Assembly (NCBI RefSeq): GCF_013044505.1
Contig: NZ_JABERD010000002.1
Span: 62,001 to 126,000, forward strand
Reading direction: 5' to 3'
From: Streptomyces sp. S3(2020)
GTDB taxonomy: Bacteria; Actinomycetota; Actinomycetes; Streptomycetales; Streptomycetaceae
DNA length: 64,000 nucleotides
Part shown: piece by piece, positions 44,732 through 52,008 of the stretch
Layout: the number at the start of each line of letters is the position of its first letter
Position numbering within the stretch: the first letter of the stretch is position 1
Notes under the pieces: generated by a model
Database searches by the model: none
The model's input: only the letters and a program-made list of their open reading frames with translations
What the model was told of the DNA's origin: nothing
Made by a program: the position numbers and the translations under genes

Positions 44732-45190
44732 CTGATGTTCGTGCCGGTCGTGGTGGATCTGGTGGGACCGGTGCCGACGCTGGCGGCCGGGGGGCCGCCC
44801 GGGCGCTGATCGGAACCCGCTTCCAGACGACGGCCGATGCGCTCGTCCACCCCTCGGTCGCCGAGGCCCTGCTCCGGGGATGGGGATGGCGACGGCAACG
44901 GCGACGGGCACAGGACACCGAACGCAACCGCGTCCTAGACAGCGCCCATGGCTCCCGATGGCCCCGAAGAACACGGCAAGCACCCTCGGACACCCGTATC
45001 CGGACCGCCGGCGGCCCGCCAGGCCTACGAGTCCGACGTGGCACGCGGCGCCGTACCCCCGTCGCCGGTCCGGGCGGGCGAGGCGGTCGACCTCGTCACC
45101 GATCCGCCTGCCGCGACCGCACTCGTGTCCGCCTTGGCCGCCTGGCCGCCGAGGCCGTGGCGGCTGCGGCGAGAGCGGCGGGCCGCCGAC
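44732..45190 (+). pseudogene. Frameshifted remnant of nitronate monooxygenase
   Basis: The C-terminal third of a 2-nitropropane dioxygenase-type enzyme can be read only by changing frame. Segments in order: 'FVPVVVDLVGPVPTLAAGG' (44733-44792), 'ALIGTRFQTTADALVHPSV' and 'DTERNRVLDSAHGSRWP' (next frame, 44805-44960), 'TLGHPYPD' (third frame, near 44983) and 'ARQAYESDVARGAVPPSP', 'AGEAVDLVTDPP' (first frame again, 45017-45150). The glycine-rich flavin loop after AAGG is deleted and a short basic insert follows 'LLRGWG'. The N-terminal two thirds are missing. This fills most of the 530-base gap between the VOC and cyclodipeptide synthase genes. Confidence 0.85.
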
Positions 45191-45205
45191 CGGTGCGGCC
45201 ACGCA

Positions 45206-45925
45206 TCAGTGCGGAGCCCTGACGACGACGTATCCCTGTCGCGGGCTCGGCCGGATCGGGAGGCCGCCGTCGTACAGGGCCTCCACGAACGGCGTCGTGC
45301 GGTGATAGCAGTAGACGGACGAGTCGACCCCGGTCACCGCGGGCGTGTCGACGAGCAAGGGGATGTCAGCGAGGAAGTAGCGGACGGCGGTACGGACTTG
45401 GCCGTCCGTCGGTCCGGCTGATCCCGGCGGCATACGGTGGACGAGCACGGCACGCGACTCGCGCAGGCAGAGGTCCCGGAAGGCGGCGTTGTCCTCGAAG
45501 TGGGCGAGGGCCGCGCGGTGCAGTATCCGGAAGGAGCCGTTGGCCCGCAGGAAGCGCCAGTTGAGGATGTGGGCCTCCGTGCAGGGCAGGCCGAGCGCCG
45601 CTATCCCCGCCGTGATGCGGTTGCGCATCTTGAGCCCGTTCTCGTGGGCCCGCCGTCGCGCCTTGTCGGGCGGCATGCCGAGCGCGCGCAGGGTGAACTC
45701 CGAGGGGGTGTCGGGGACATGGAACTGCACCGTCTCGTAGCCGGCCGTGGCCCAGTGGCACAGTTCGGCGACGCGGGCCCGCTTGAAGTAGCTGTTGAAG
45801 AGGCTGATGCCCACGCAGGCGTGCTCCTGCCGCGCGGCGATCTCCCGGCAGCGCGCGGTGAGCGGCTCGGTGACGAAAGCGGTGTCCCCGCAATCAGTGT
45901 CCACAGAACCGGCAGTCTGCCCCAT
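45206..45925 (-). CDS. tRNA-dependent cyclodipeptide synthase (NYH type)
   Basis: The 239-residue enzyme uses two aminoacyl-tRNAs to make a 2,5-diketopiperazine. The catalytic serine motif is 'CVGISLFNSYF' (Ser41, Asn44), and 'VYCYHR' (Tyr207-His208) completes the N-Y-H signature. The other catalytic pair, usually YxxxE, reads Y183-FLA-D187, an unusual Glu-to-Asp change, followed by 'IPLLVDTPAVTG'. Family members are usually 220-250 residues, so length is normal. No oxidase, methyltransferase or P450 gene lies beside it. A possible 53-codon ORF ends 11 bases upstream. The amino acids used cannot be told with confidence. Confidence 0.92.
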   Translation of the reverse strand: MGQTAGSVDTDCGDTAFVTEPLTARCREIAARQEHACVGISLFNSYFKRARVAELCHWATAGYETVQFHVPDTPSEFTLRALGMPPDKARRRAHENGLKMRNRITAGIAALGLPCTEAHILNWRFLRANGSFRILHRAALAHFEDNAAFRDLCLRESRAVLVHRMPPGSAGPTDGQVRTAVRYFLADIPLLVDTPAVTGVDSSVYCYHRTTPFVEALYDGGLPIRPSPRQGYVVVRAPH

Positions 45926-45936
45926 GTCCCCGAGAC

Positions 45937-46098
45937 TCAGCGGGACCGACCGCCGTCGGACCCTCTCCTGGCGGCCTGCTCGTCGTTCTGCCGGCGCAGG
46001 CTGGGCGCAGTGGTCCCGCGTGGTACGTACATGTCTCCCCTGAGCCGGCGCAGCGGTGTCACACGGCTGCGGGGCTGTGACGTCTCACTGATGTTCAT
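45937..46098 (-). CDS. Possible 53-codon ORF upstream of cyclodipeptide synthase
   Basis: This ORF would encode a basic, Arg-rich peptide (starts MNISETSQPRSRV, ends near 'RRQNDEQAARRGSDGG'). A GGGTGGG motif lies just upstream of its ATG, and its stop lies 11 bases before the synthase start, a gap that also contains the GGGGA for that gene. The third-position G/C content is lower than in neighbouring genes, which weakens the case. It could be a coupled leader peptide or merely untranslated leader. The rest of the 295-base gap (46099-46220) has only short GCTCAGGGGGAA-like repeats near 46191-46235. Confidence 0.35.
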   Translation of the reverse strand: MNISETSQPRSRVTPLRRLRGDMYVPRGTTAPSLRRQNDEQAARRGSDGGRSR

Positions 46099-46220
46099 CA
46101 GCCCACCCTGCGCCGCGGGCACCTGCCCAGCCAGGCCCCTCCCGCTGGCAGGATCACCGGTCCCGGTAGCGGGACCACCACGCTCAGGGGGAATACACGC
46201 GCTCAGGCGCACACGCATGC

Positions 46221-46841
46221 TCAGGGGGAACACGCCGCCCGCCGACGCACCCACCCGAACACCACCACCGAGCACACCGCCGCGAACGCGCACCAGGTCG
46301 AGACGAACTCCAGCCGCCACAACGCCGAGCACACCAGCGCGCCCACCGCGGCCAGCACGCCGAACCCGAACAGCCAACGGTCACCGGAGAGCAGCAGGGC
46401 ACCGACCGTGGCGAGCAGATAGCCCGCGATGAGCAGTTCGGCGTGCGGCAGCCCGAGGACGTAGCCGACGGTGTGCGCGCGGATCTCCGCGCGCACGGGA
46501 CGGGTGGCGATGGCGTACGCCATCACGGCGGCGGTCACCAGGCCGCACACCACGGGAAGCGCCAGCCGGCCCCACGCCTGCCGCGGTGCCGCGCACAGGA
46601 CGGCGAGCGGCACCCACGCCGCCAGGAGGGGGAGGGCGATCACCGCCCATACGACGGTGGCGGGCCCGGTTCCGCCCCCGACGTGCCAGACCCGGGCCTC
46701 GACCAGCTGATGCGCGCCGAGCAGCAGCGGCAGCGCGGCCATCGGGAGATCGCCCGCTCTGCGCACTCGCGCCACGCAGGCCACGCCGACGCCGGCGATC
46801 CCGGCACCGGCGACGAGATCGGCCGTGGCACTCCAGCACAT
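46221..46841 (-). CDS. DUF6629-type integral membrane protein
   Basis: The 206-residue protein begins 'MCWSATADLVAGAGIAGVGV' and has about seven membrane helices, including 'VVWAVIALPLLAAWVPLAVL' and 'HAELLIAGYLLATVGALLLS'. The start and 'GAHQLVEARVWHVGGG' match what I recall of DUF6629, an uncharacterised actinobacterial membrane family. The ATG at 46841 is chosen because the family starts MCWS; the frame is open further upstream. Function unknown. Confidence 0.8.
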   Translation of the reverse strand: MCWSATADLVAGAGIAGVGVACVARVRRAGDLPMAALPLLLGAHQLVEARVWHVGGGTGPATVVWAVIALPLLAAWVPLAVLCAAPRQAWGRLALPVVCGLVTAAVMAYAIATRPVRAEIRAHTVGYVLGLPHAELLIAGYLLATVGALLLSGDRWLFGFGVLAAVGALVCSALWRLEFVSTWCAFAAVCSVVVFGWVRRRAACSP

Positions 46842-46886
46842 GGCACCACTCTGACAACGATCCGACACAGGCGCACACCAGGCACC

Positions 46887-46915
46887 TTGCCCCAGCGCGC
46901 CTCCGCACCTAGCCT
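46887..46915 (+). promoter_or_regulatory. Good promoter for leaderless MFS transcript
   Basis: TTGCCC (46887-46892) and TAGCCT (46910-46915) are spaced by exactly 17 bases, the optimum for the major sigma factor. A start point about seven bases on falls at the GTG at 46922, which has no ribosome binding site, so a leaderless message is predicted. Confidence 0.6.
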
Positions 46916-46921
46916 GACTTT

Positions 46922-48172
46922 GTGCCGCCAATAAACAAAACCCGAACGCACAACGACGTGCCAGGGAACAACAGGAACAGCAGGGACAACGGGAACGACG
47001 GGGACAACGGGAACGACAGGACCGCCCTCAGCCGACTCCGCGTGGTCCTGACCGTCTTCTTCGCCCTCGACGGCTTCATCTTCGCCGGCTGGGTGGTCCG
47101 CATCCCCGCCATCAAGGAACAGACCCACGCCACCGCCAGCACCCTCGGCCTCGCCCTCCTCGGCGTCTCCGCCGGTGCCGTCGTCACGATGATGCTCACC
47201 GGCCGCCTGTGCCGCCGCTACGGCAACCACCAGGTCACCGTCGCCTGCGCCGTGCTCCTCTCGCTCAGCGTGGCCCTCCCCCCGCTCACCCACTCCGCAC
47301 CGGCCCTCGGCGCCGTGCTGCTGGTCTTCGGCAGCGCGTACGGCGGGATCAACGTCGCCTTCAACAGCGCGGCCGTCGACCTCGTCACCACCCTGAAGCG
47401 CCCCATCATGCCCAGCTTCCACGCGGCCTTCAGCCTCGGCGGCATGGTCGGCGCGGGCCTCGGCGGAGTGGTCGCCGCGCATCTCTCGCCCACCCGGCAT
47501 CTGCTCGGCCTCACCGTCATCGGTCTGCTCGTGACGGCCGTGGCCGGACGCGCGCTGCTACGGATCGAACCGCCCGTGCCGCCCGGGCGGACGGAACCGC
47601 GAGCGGGCACCGCCCCCGACCGGCCGGGCCGGCGCACCCGTGGGCTGGTGATCGTCTTCGGGCTGATCGCCCTCTGCACGGCGTACGGCGAGGGAGCCAT
47701 GGCCGAGTGGAGCGCCCTGCATCTCCAGGAGGACCTCCACACCTCCCCCGGTGTCGCCGCCGTCGGCTTCTCCTGCTTCGCCCTGACCATGACCATCGGC
47801 CGCCTCACCGGCACGACCCTGCTGGAGCGGCTCGGCCGCAGCCGTACCGTGATCGCCGGCGGCACCACCGCGGCGGCCGGCATGCTGCTCGGCGCGCTCG
47901 CCCCCGAACTGTGGGCCGCGCTCCTCGGTTTCGGCATCGCGGGACTCGGCCTCGCCAACCTCTTCCCCGTCGCCATCGAACGCGCCGGCACGCTCGCCGG
48001 CCCCACCGGCGTCGCCACCGCCTCCACGCTCGGCTACGGCGGTATGCTCCTGGGCCCGCCCGCGATCGGCTTCATGGCGGACTGGTTCTCCCTCCCGCTC
48101 GCCCTCACCAGCGTGGCCGTCCTCGCCGCCACGGCAGCCGTCATCGGGTTCCTCACCCGGCGTCACGGCTGA
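46922..48172 (+). CDS. MFS transporter with Asn/Asp/Gly-rich N-terminus
   Basis: The 416-residue protein has about twelve membrane helices ('VVLTVFFALDGFIFAGWVVRIPAIKEQ', 'GNHQVTVACAVLLSLSVALPPL', 'GPPAIGFMADWFSLPLALTSVAVL'). It resembles the YbjJ/FucP-like group of MFS carriers. The first 38 residues are hydrophilic and repetitive (NRNSRDNGNDGDNGNDR), encoded by short GGGAACGAC-type repeats. The GTG at 46922 fits a promoter with TTGCCC and TAGCCT; starts further in, such as 47042, cannot be excluded. Substrate unknown. Confidence 0.82.
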   Translation: MPPINKTRTHNDVPGNNRNSRDNGNDGDNGNDRTALSRLRVVLTVFFALDGFIFAGWVVRIPAIKEQTHATASTLGLALLGVSAGAVVTMMLTGRLCRRYGNHQVTVACAVLLSLSVALPPLTHSAPALGAVLLVFGSAYGGINVAFNSAAVDLVTTLKRPIMPSFHAAFSLGGMVGAGLGGVVAAHLSPTRHLLGLTVIGLLVTAVAGRALLRIEPPVPPGRTEPRAGTAPDRPGRRTRGLVIVFGLIALCTAYGEGAMAEWSALHLQEDLHTSPGVAAVGFSCFALTMTIGRLTGTTLLERLGRSRTVIAGGTTAAAGMLLGALAPELWAALLGFGIAGLGLANLFPVAIERAGTLAGPTGVATASTLGYGGMLLGPPAIGFMADWFSLPLALTSVAVLAATAAVIGFLTRRHG

Positions 48173-48300
48173 GTCCGCCGTCCTCGGCGGCCAGGACCCC
48201 ACACCTCAACTCTGCGGAAACTCAGCCGACTTGCCCAGGGATCCGGCGTGCGCCGCGACGCTCCCCCTTCGACCGCGCTCCATGCGGCACACTCACCCCC

Positions 48301-49032
48301 ATGGAGACTGCCGAGTTCGTCCGCATCCTCGACCGGGAGGGCCGGTCGCTCGCCGCGGCCGCCGAGCGGGCCGGTACCGACGCCAAGGTGCCGACCTGCC
48401 CGGAGTGGCAGGTGCGGGATCTGGTGCGGCACACGGGCGCGGTGCACCGCTGGGCGGCGGGGTTCGTCGCCGACGCCCACACCTCCCCTCGCCCCTTCGG
48501 GGGCCTGCCCGACCTCGACGGCGCCGACCTCCTGGCGTGGTTCCGTGAGGGGCACGAGCGCCTTGTGGACACCCTCGCCTCCGCCGACCCGGACACGCGG
48601 TGCTGGTACTTCCTGCCGGCGCCCTCGCCGCTCGCGTTCTGGGCGCGCAGGCAGGCGCACGAGACCACGGTGCACCGCTTCGACGCGGAGTCCGCGCGGG
48701 GCGGCGCTTCGAGCGAGATCACCGCGGAGTTCGCCGCCGACGGCATCGACGAACTGCTGACCGGCTTCCACGCCCGTGCCAGGAGCAGGGTGCGCAGTGA
48801 GCGGCCCCGGGTGCTGCGGGTCCGGGCGACGGACGCCGAGGGCGCCGTGTGGACCGTACGGCTGACCCAGGAGCCGCCCGCGGCCGAGCGGAGCGAGGAG
48901 GGGGACGCGGAGTGCGAGATCAGCGGTCCCGCAGCGCAGGTGTACCTGTCGCTGTGGAATCGCGTGCCGTTCCCCGGCGTGACCGGTGACGGCTCGCTCG
49001 CCGAGCTGTGGCGTGTGACGTCCGGGATCTGA
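48301..49032 (+). CDS. Mycothiol-dependent maleylpyruvate isomerase-family protein
   Basis: The 243-residue protein has the DinB-like four-helix bundle of mycothiol-dependent enzymes: 'VPTCPEWQVRDLVRHTGAVHRWAAG' (His), 'WARRQAHETTVHRFDAE' (the HExxxHRxD metal motif) and a C-terminal 'GPAAQVYLSLWNRVP' domain. The three metal ligands are visible. Many such proteins conjugate or detoxify with mycothiol; the substrate here is unknown. The 128-base upstream gap shows no clear signal. Confidence 0.88.
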   Translation: METAEFVRILDREGRSLAAAAERAGTDAKVPTCPEWQVRDLVRHTGAVHRWAAGFVADAHTSPRPFGGLPDLDGADLLAWFREGHERLVDTLASADPDTRCWYFLPAPSPLAFWARRQAHETTVHRFDAESARGGASSEITAEFAADGIDELLTGFHARARSRVRSERPRVLRVRATDAEGAVWTVRLTQEPPAAERSEEGDAECEISGPAAQVYLSLWNRVPFPGVTGDGSLAELWRVTSGI

Positions 49033-49045
49033 GACCCGGCCCCGC

Positions 49046-49444
49046 TCAGTCCGAGGCCAGCATTCTCGTCAGTACCGCGCGCTGCACCGGGAGCACCTCG
49101 CCGTGCAGGGTGCGCCCCTTCGACGTGAGCGAGACACGGACACCCCGCCGGTCCTCCGAGCACATGCCGCGCTCGACGAGTCCGTCCTTCTCCAGCCGGG
49201 CGATCAGTCGCGACAGCGCGCTCTGGCTCAGATGGACCCGCTCGGAGATCTCCTGGACGCGATAGGAGCAGTCGCCGCCCGGGGCGCGCCGTACGTCGGC
49301 GAGTACGTCGAGCACCTCGAAGTCGCTGGCGCACAGGCCGTGCCCGTGGAGCGCACGGTCCAGCTCGCACTGGGTGCGCGCATGCAGCGCCAGGATGTCC
49401 CGCCACTGGTCCACGAGCGTCTGCTCGGCCTTCTTCGCCGCCAT
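49046..49444 (-). CDS. MarR-family transcription regulator
   Basis: The 132-residue protein has the MarR winged helix: 'CSYRVQEISERVHLSQSALSRLIARLEKDGLVERGMCSEDRRGVRVSLTSKGR'. Its start (MAAKKAEQ) is at 49444. It is divergent from a DHA2 drug exporter with palindromic TGCAT elements between them, the classical arrangement for a ligand-released repressor of its own exporter. Confidence 0.92.
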   Translation of the reverse strand: MAAKKAEQTLVDQWRDILALHARTQCELDRALHGHGLCASDFEVLDVLADVRRAPGGDCSYRVQEISERVHLSQSALSRLIARLEKDGLVERGMCSEDRRGVRVSLTSKGRTLHGEVLPVQRAVLTRMLASD

Positions 49445-49487
49445 GGGCGCACCGTAGCAGAGAGCCGAAATTATTGCACTGTAATTA

Positions 49488-49509
49488 AATGCGTTTGCAT
49501 TCGATGCAT
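49488..49509. promoter_or_regulatory. Nested TGCAT inverted repeats, likely MarR operator
   Basis: AATGC-GTTT-GCATT (49488-49501) and TGCAT-TCG-ATGCA (49496-49508) are two perfect overlapping dyads within an 85-base divergent intergenic region that is unusually A/T-rich. The second sits about 20 bases before the exporter start and would block its promoter. Confidence 0.7.
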
Positions 49510-49529
49510 GCGCATGTAGTGTCTCCGGC

Positions 49530-51011
49530 ATGACCTCTCCGCTCAACACCCCGGCGCCCGAAGGGCGTTGGACTCCCCGACTGTGGGGCACACTGCTGGT
49601 GCTCTGCGCCGCGATGTTCCTGGACGCGCTCGATGTGTCGATGGTCGGCGTCGCGCTGCCGTCCATCGGCGCCGACCTCGGTCTGTCGACCTCGACCCTG
49701 CAATGGATCGTCAGCGGCTACATCCTCGGGTACGGCGGCCTGCTGCTGCTCGGCGGTCGCGCCGCCGACCTGCTGGGCCGGCGCCAGGTGTTCCTCGTCG
49801 CCCTCGGCGTCTTCGCGGTCGCCTCGCTGCTCGGCGGGCTCGTCGACTCCGGACCGCTGCTGATCGCCAGCCGGTTCGTCAAGGGCCTGAGCGCCGCGTT
49901 CACCGCGCCCGCCGGTCTGTCCATCATCACCACGACCTTCGCCGAAGGCCCCCTGCGCAACCGCGCGTTGTCGATCTACACCACCTGCGGCGCCACCGGC
50001 TACTCGATGGGCCTGGTCTTCTCCGGCCTGCTCACCGAGGCCAGCTGGCGCTACACCATGCTGCTGCCCGCCCCCGTCGCCCTGATCGCCCTGATCGCGG
50101 GCCTGAAGCTGCTGCCGCGCAGCGAACGCGAACAGCGCACCGGCGGCTACGACATCCCGGGCGCCGTCCTCGGCACCACCTCGATGCTGCTGCTGGTGTT
50201 CACCGTCGTCGAGGCGGCGGAGGTCGGCCGGGGTTCCGCCCGCACGATCCTGTCGTTCGTCGCCGTCGCCGTCCTGCTGACCGCCTTCGTGGCCGTCGAG
50301 CGGCGCAGCCCCAGCCCGCTGATCCGGCTCGGCGTCCTGCGCTCCGGCCCACAGGTCCGGGCCCAGCTGGGCGCGTTGACGTTCCTCGGCAGCTACATCG
50401 GCTTCCAGTTCCTGGTCACCCTCTACATGCAGCAAGTGCTCGGCTGGTCGGCGCTGCACACCGCGCTGGCCTTCCTTCCGGCGGGCACACTGGTGGCGCT
50501 GTCCGCGACCAAGGTGGGCACGGTCATCGACCGGTTCGGCACCCCGCGGCTCATCGTGGCCGGCTTCGCGCTGATGGTCGTCGGCTATCTGCTGTTCCTG
50601 CGCATCGACCTCGACCCGGTCTACGCGTCGGTGATCCTGCCGACCATGCTGCTGGTCGGCGCCGCCTTCGCCCTGACCTTCCCCTCGCTCAACGTCCAGG
50701 CCACCAACGGCGTCGACGAACACGAGCAGGGCATGGTCTCCGGTCTGCTCAACACCTCGGTCCAGGTGGGCGGCGCGCTCTTCCTGGCCGTGGTCACAGC
50801 GGTGCTGACGGCGAACGCCCCCGAGGAGAACGCCTCTCCCCAGGCCGTCCTCGACAGCTATCTGCCCGGTCTGACGGTGGTCACCGGCGTCGCGGTCCTG
50901 GGCCTGCTGATCTCGCTGACCGGACTGCGGGTCCGGCCCCGCCGGAAGACCGTCGTGGTCGCCAGGTCCACATCCCAGGAGGAGGCGGCGCGCGTGACCG
51001 TGCGCGACTGA
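49530..51011 (+). CDS. DHA2-family (EmrB/QacA) drug exporter
   Basis: The 493-residue protein has about fourteen membrane helices. Signatures: 'MFLDALDVSMVGVALPSIGADLGLSTSTLQWIVSGYILGYGGLLLLGGRAADLLGRRQVF' (motif D1 and motif A) and 'GLSIITTTFAEGPLRNRALSIYTTCGATGYSMGLV' (motif C). It exports drugs by proton antiport. A MarR repressor is divergent. A perfect 18-bp hairpin follows. Confidence 0.95.
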   Translation: MTSPLNTPAPEGRWTPRLWGTLLVLCAAMFLDALDVSMVGVALPSIGADLGLSTSTLQWIVSGYILGYGGLLLLGGRAADLLGRRQVFLVALGVFAVASLLGGLVDSGPLLIASRFVKGLSAAFTAPAGLSIITTTFAEGPLRNRALSIYTTCGATGYSMGLVFSGLLTEASWRYTMLLPAPVALIALIAGLKLLPRSEREQRTGGYDIPGAVLGTTSMLLLVFTVVEAAEVGRGSARTILSFVAVAVLLTAFVAVERRSPSPLIRLGVLRSGPQVRAQLGALTFLGSYIGFQFLVTLYMQQVLGWSALHTALAFLPAGTLVALSATKVGTVIDRFGTPRLIVAGFALMVVGYLLFLRIDLDPVYASVILPTMLLVGAAFALTFPSLNVQATNGVDEHEQGMVSGLLNTSVQVGGALFLAVVTAVLTANAPEENASPQAVLDSYLPGLTVVTGVAVLGLLISLTGLRVRPRRKTVVVARSTSQEEAARVTVRD

Positions 51012-51031
51012 GAAGGGGGACGCCTCCCCCA

Positions 51032-51072
51032 CCGTGCGCCCGGCGGAGCCGCTTGCTCCGCCGGGCGCACGG
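51032..51072 (+). terminator. Perfect 18-bp-stem terminator after DHA2 exporter
   Basis: Bases 51032-51049 pair perfectly with 51055-51072 around a five-base loop (CGCTT). It lies 20 bases after the exporter stop. Confidence 0.92.
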
Positions 51073-51088
51073 CTGTGAGACTCGCCGT

Positions 51089-51382
51089 ATGACCGAACAC
51101 GGGGGACGACGGGATCAGGCGGCGCGGGACGCGATCACCGTCGAGATCGGCTACGCACTGTTCAGCGCGGCGTTCGCGGCGGCGGTCGTCTTCGGGGCGC
51201 TCGCGGGTCCGGCGCTGCTCTTCGATCTGCCGCGGACGATGGAGAGGCTCCTGGTCCACGTGGGCCTCGCGCTCGCACCGGTGCTGTTCATGGCCCGGGT
51301 CATCAGTGTGCTGCTGCGCTTGGGGCGCGAGGACGGCGCGGCTCAGCCCAGCCAGCCCGGCCGGACCAACCCCGACTCATAG
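51089..51382 (+). CDS. Small two-helix membrane protein (DUF6332-like)
   Basis: The 97-residue protein has a hydrophilic start and two membrane helices ('EIGYALFSAAFAAAVVFGALAGPALLF' and 'LLVHVGLALAPVLFMARVISVLLRL'). It resembles a small Streptomyces membrane family that I recall as DUF6332, with modest certainty. Its last 40 bases overlap the end of the convergent response-regulator gene. Function unknown. Confidence 0.65.
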   Translation: MTEHGGRRDQAARDAITVEIGYALFSAAFAAAVVFGALAGPALLFDLPRTMERLLVHVGLALAPVLFMARVISVLLRLGREDGAAQPSQPGRTNPDS

Positions 51383-52008
51383 GCCAGCACGACGAGTTGG
51401 GCCCGGTCGCGGGCTCCCAGCTTCACCATCGTGCGGCTGACGTGGGTCTTCGCGGTGAGCGGGCTGACGACCAGGCGCCGGGCGATCTCCTCGTTGGACA
51501 GGCCGATGCCGACCAGGGCCATCACCTCCCGCTCCCGCTCGGTGAGCCGGACCAGCGCGTCGGCCGTCGCGGGCTCCTTGGAGCGGGCCGCGAACTCGGC
51601 GATGAGCCGCCGGGTCACCCCCGGCGAGAGCAGCGCGTCCCCCTCCACCACCGCCCTGACCGCACGCAGGAGTTCCTCCGGCTCGGTGTCCTTGACGAGG
51701 AATCCTGAGGCGCCCGAGCGGATCGCCTCGAAGACGTACTCGTCGAGTTCGAAGGTGGTGAGCATGACCACCCTGACGTCCGACAGCCGCTCGTCGTCGG
51801 TGATCCGACGGGTCGCGGCGAGTCCGTCGAGCACCGGCATCCGGATGTCCATCAGGACGACGTCCGGGCGCAGTTCGCGCACCAGGCGCACCGCCTCCGC
51901 ACCGTCGGAGGCCTCGCCTGCCACCTCGATGTCCGGCTGCGCGTCGAGCAGCGCCCGGAACCCGGCCCGGACCAGTGACTGGTCGTCGGCGAGCAGTACG
52001 CGGATCAC
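51343..52008 (-). CDS. NarL/FixJ-type response regulator
   Basis: The 221-residue protein has a receiver domain with phosphoacceptor Asp54 in 'VVLMDIRMP', acidic pair DD at 8-9, conserved Thr in 'VVMLTTFE' and Lys in 'GFLVKDTEPEELL', then a LuxR-type HTH ('LTEREREVMALVGIGLSNEEIARRLVVSPLTAKTHVSRTMVKLGARDR'). GTG at 52008 follows AAGGAGG and overlaps the kinase stop by four bases. Its targets are unknown. Confidence 0.95.
   Translation of the reverse strand: MIRVLLADDQSLVRAGFRALLDAQPDIEVAGEASDGAEAVRLVRELRPDVVLMDIRMPVLDGLAATRRITDDERLSDVRVVMLTTFELDEYVFEAIRSGASGFLVKDTEPEELLRAVRAVVEGDALLSPGVTRRLIAEFAARSKEPATADALVRLTEREREVMALVGIGLSNEEIARRLVVSPLTAKTHVSRTMVKLGARDRAQLVVLAYESGLVRPGWLG

Noticed and set aside
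44948..45421. A 157-codon plus-strand gene
   Set aside because: Its first half is one frame of the nitronate monooxygenase remnant and its second half is antisense to the cyclodipeptide synthase.
45937..46377. A 146-residue protein upstream of the cyclodipeptide synthase
   Set aside because: The upstream portion overlaps the DUF6629 gene on the same strand in another frame and is Gly/Arg/Val-rich noise; only the last 53 codons might be real.
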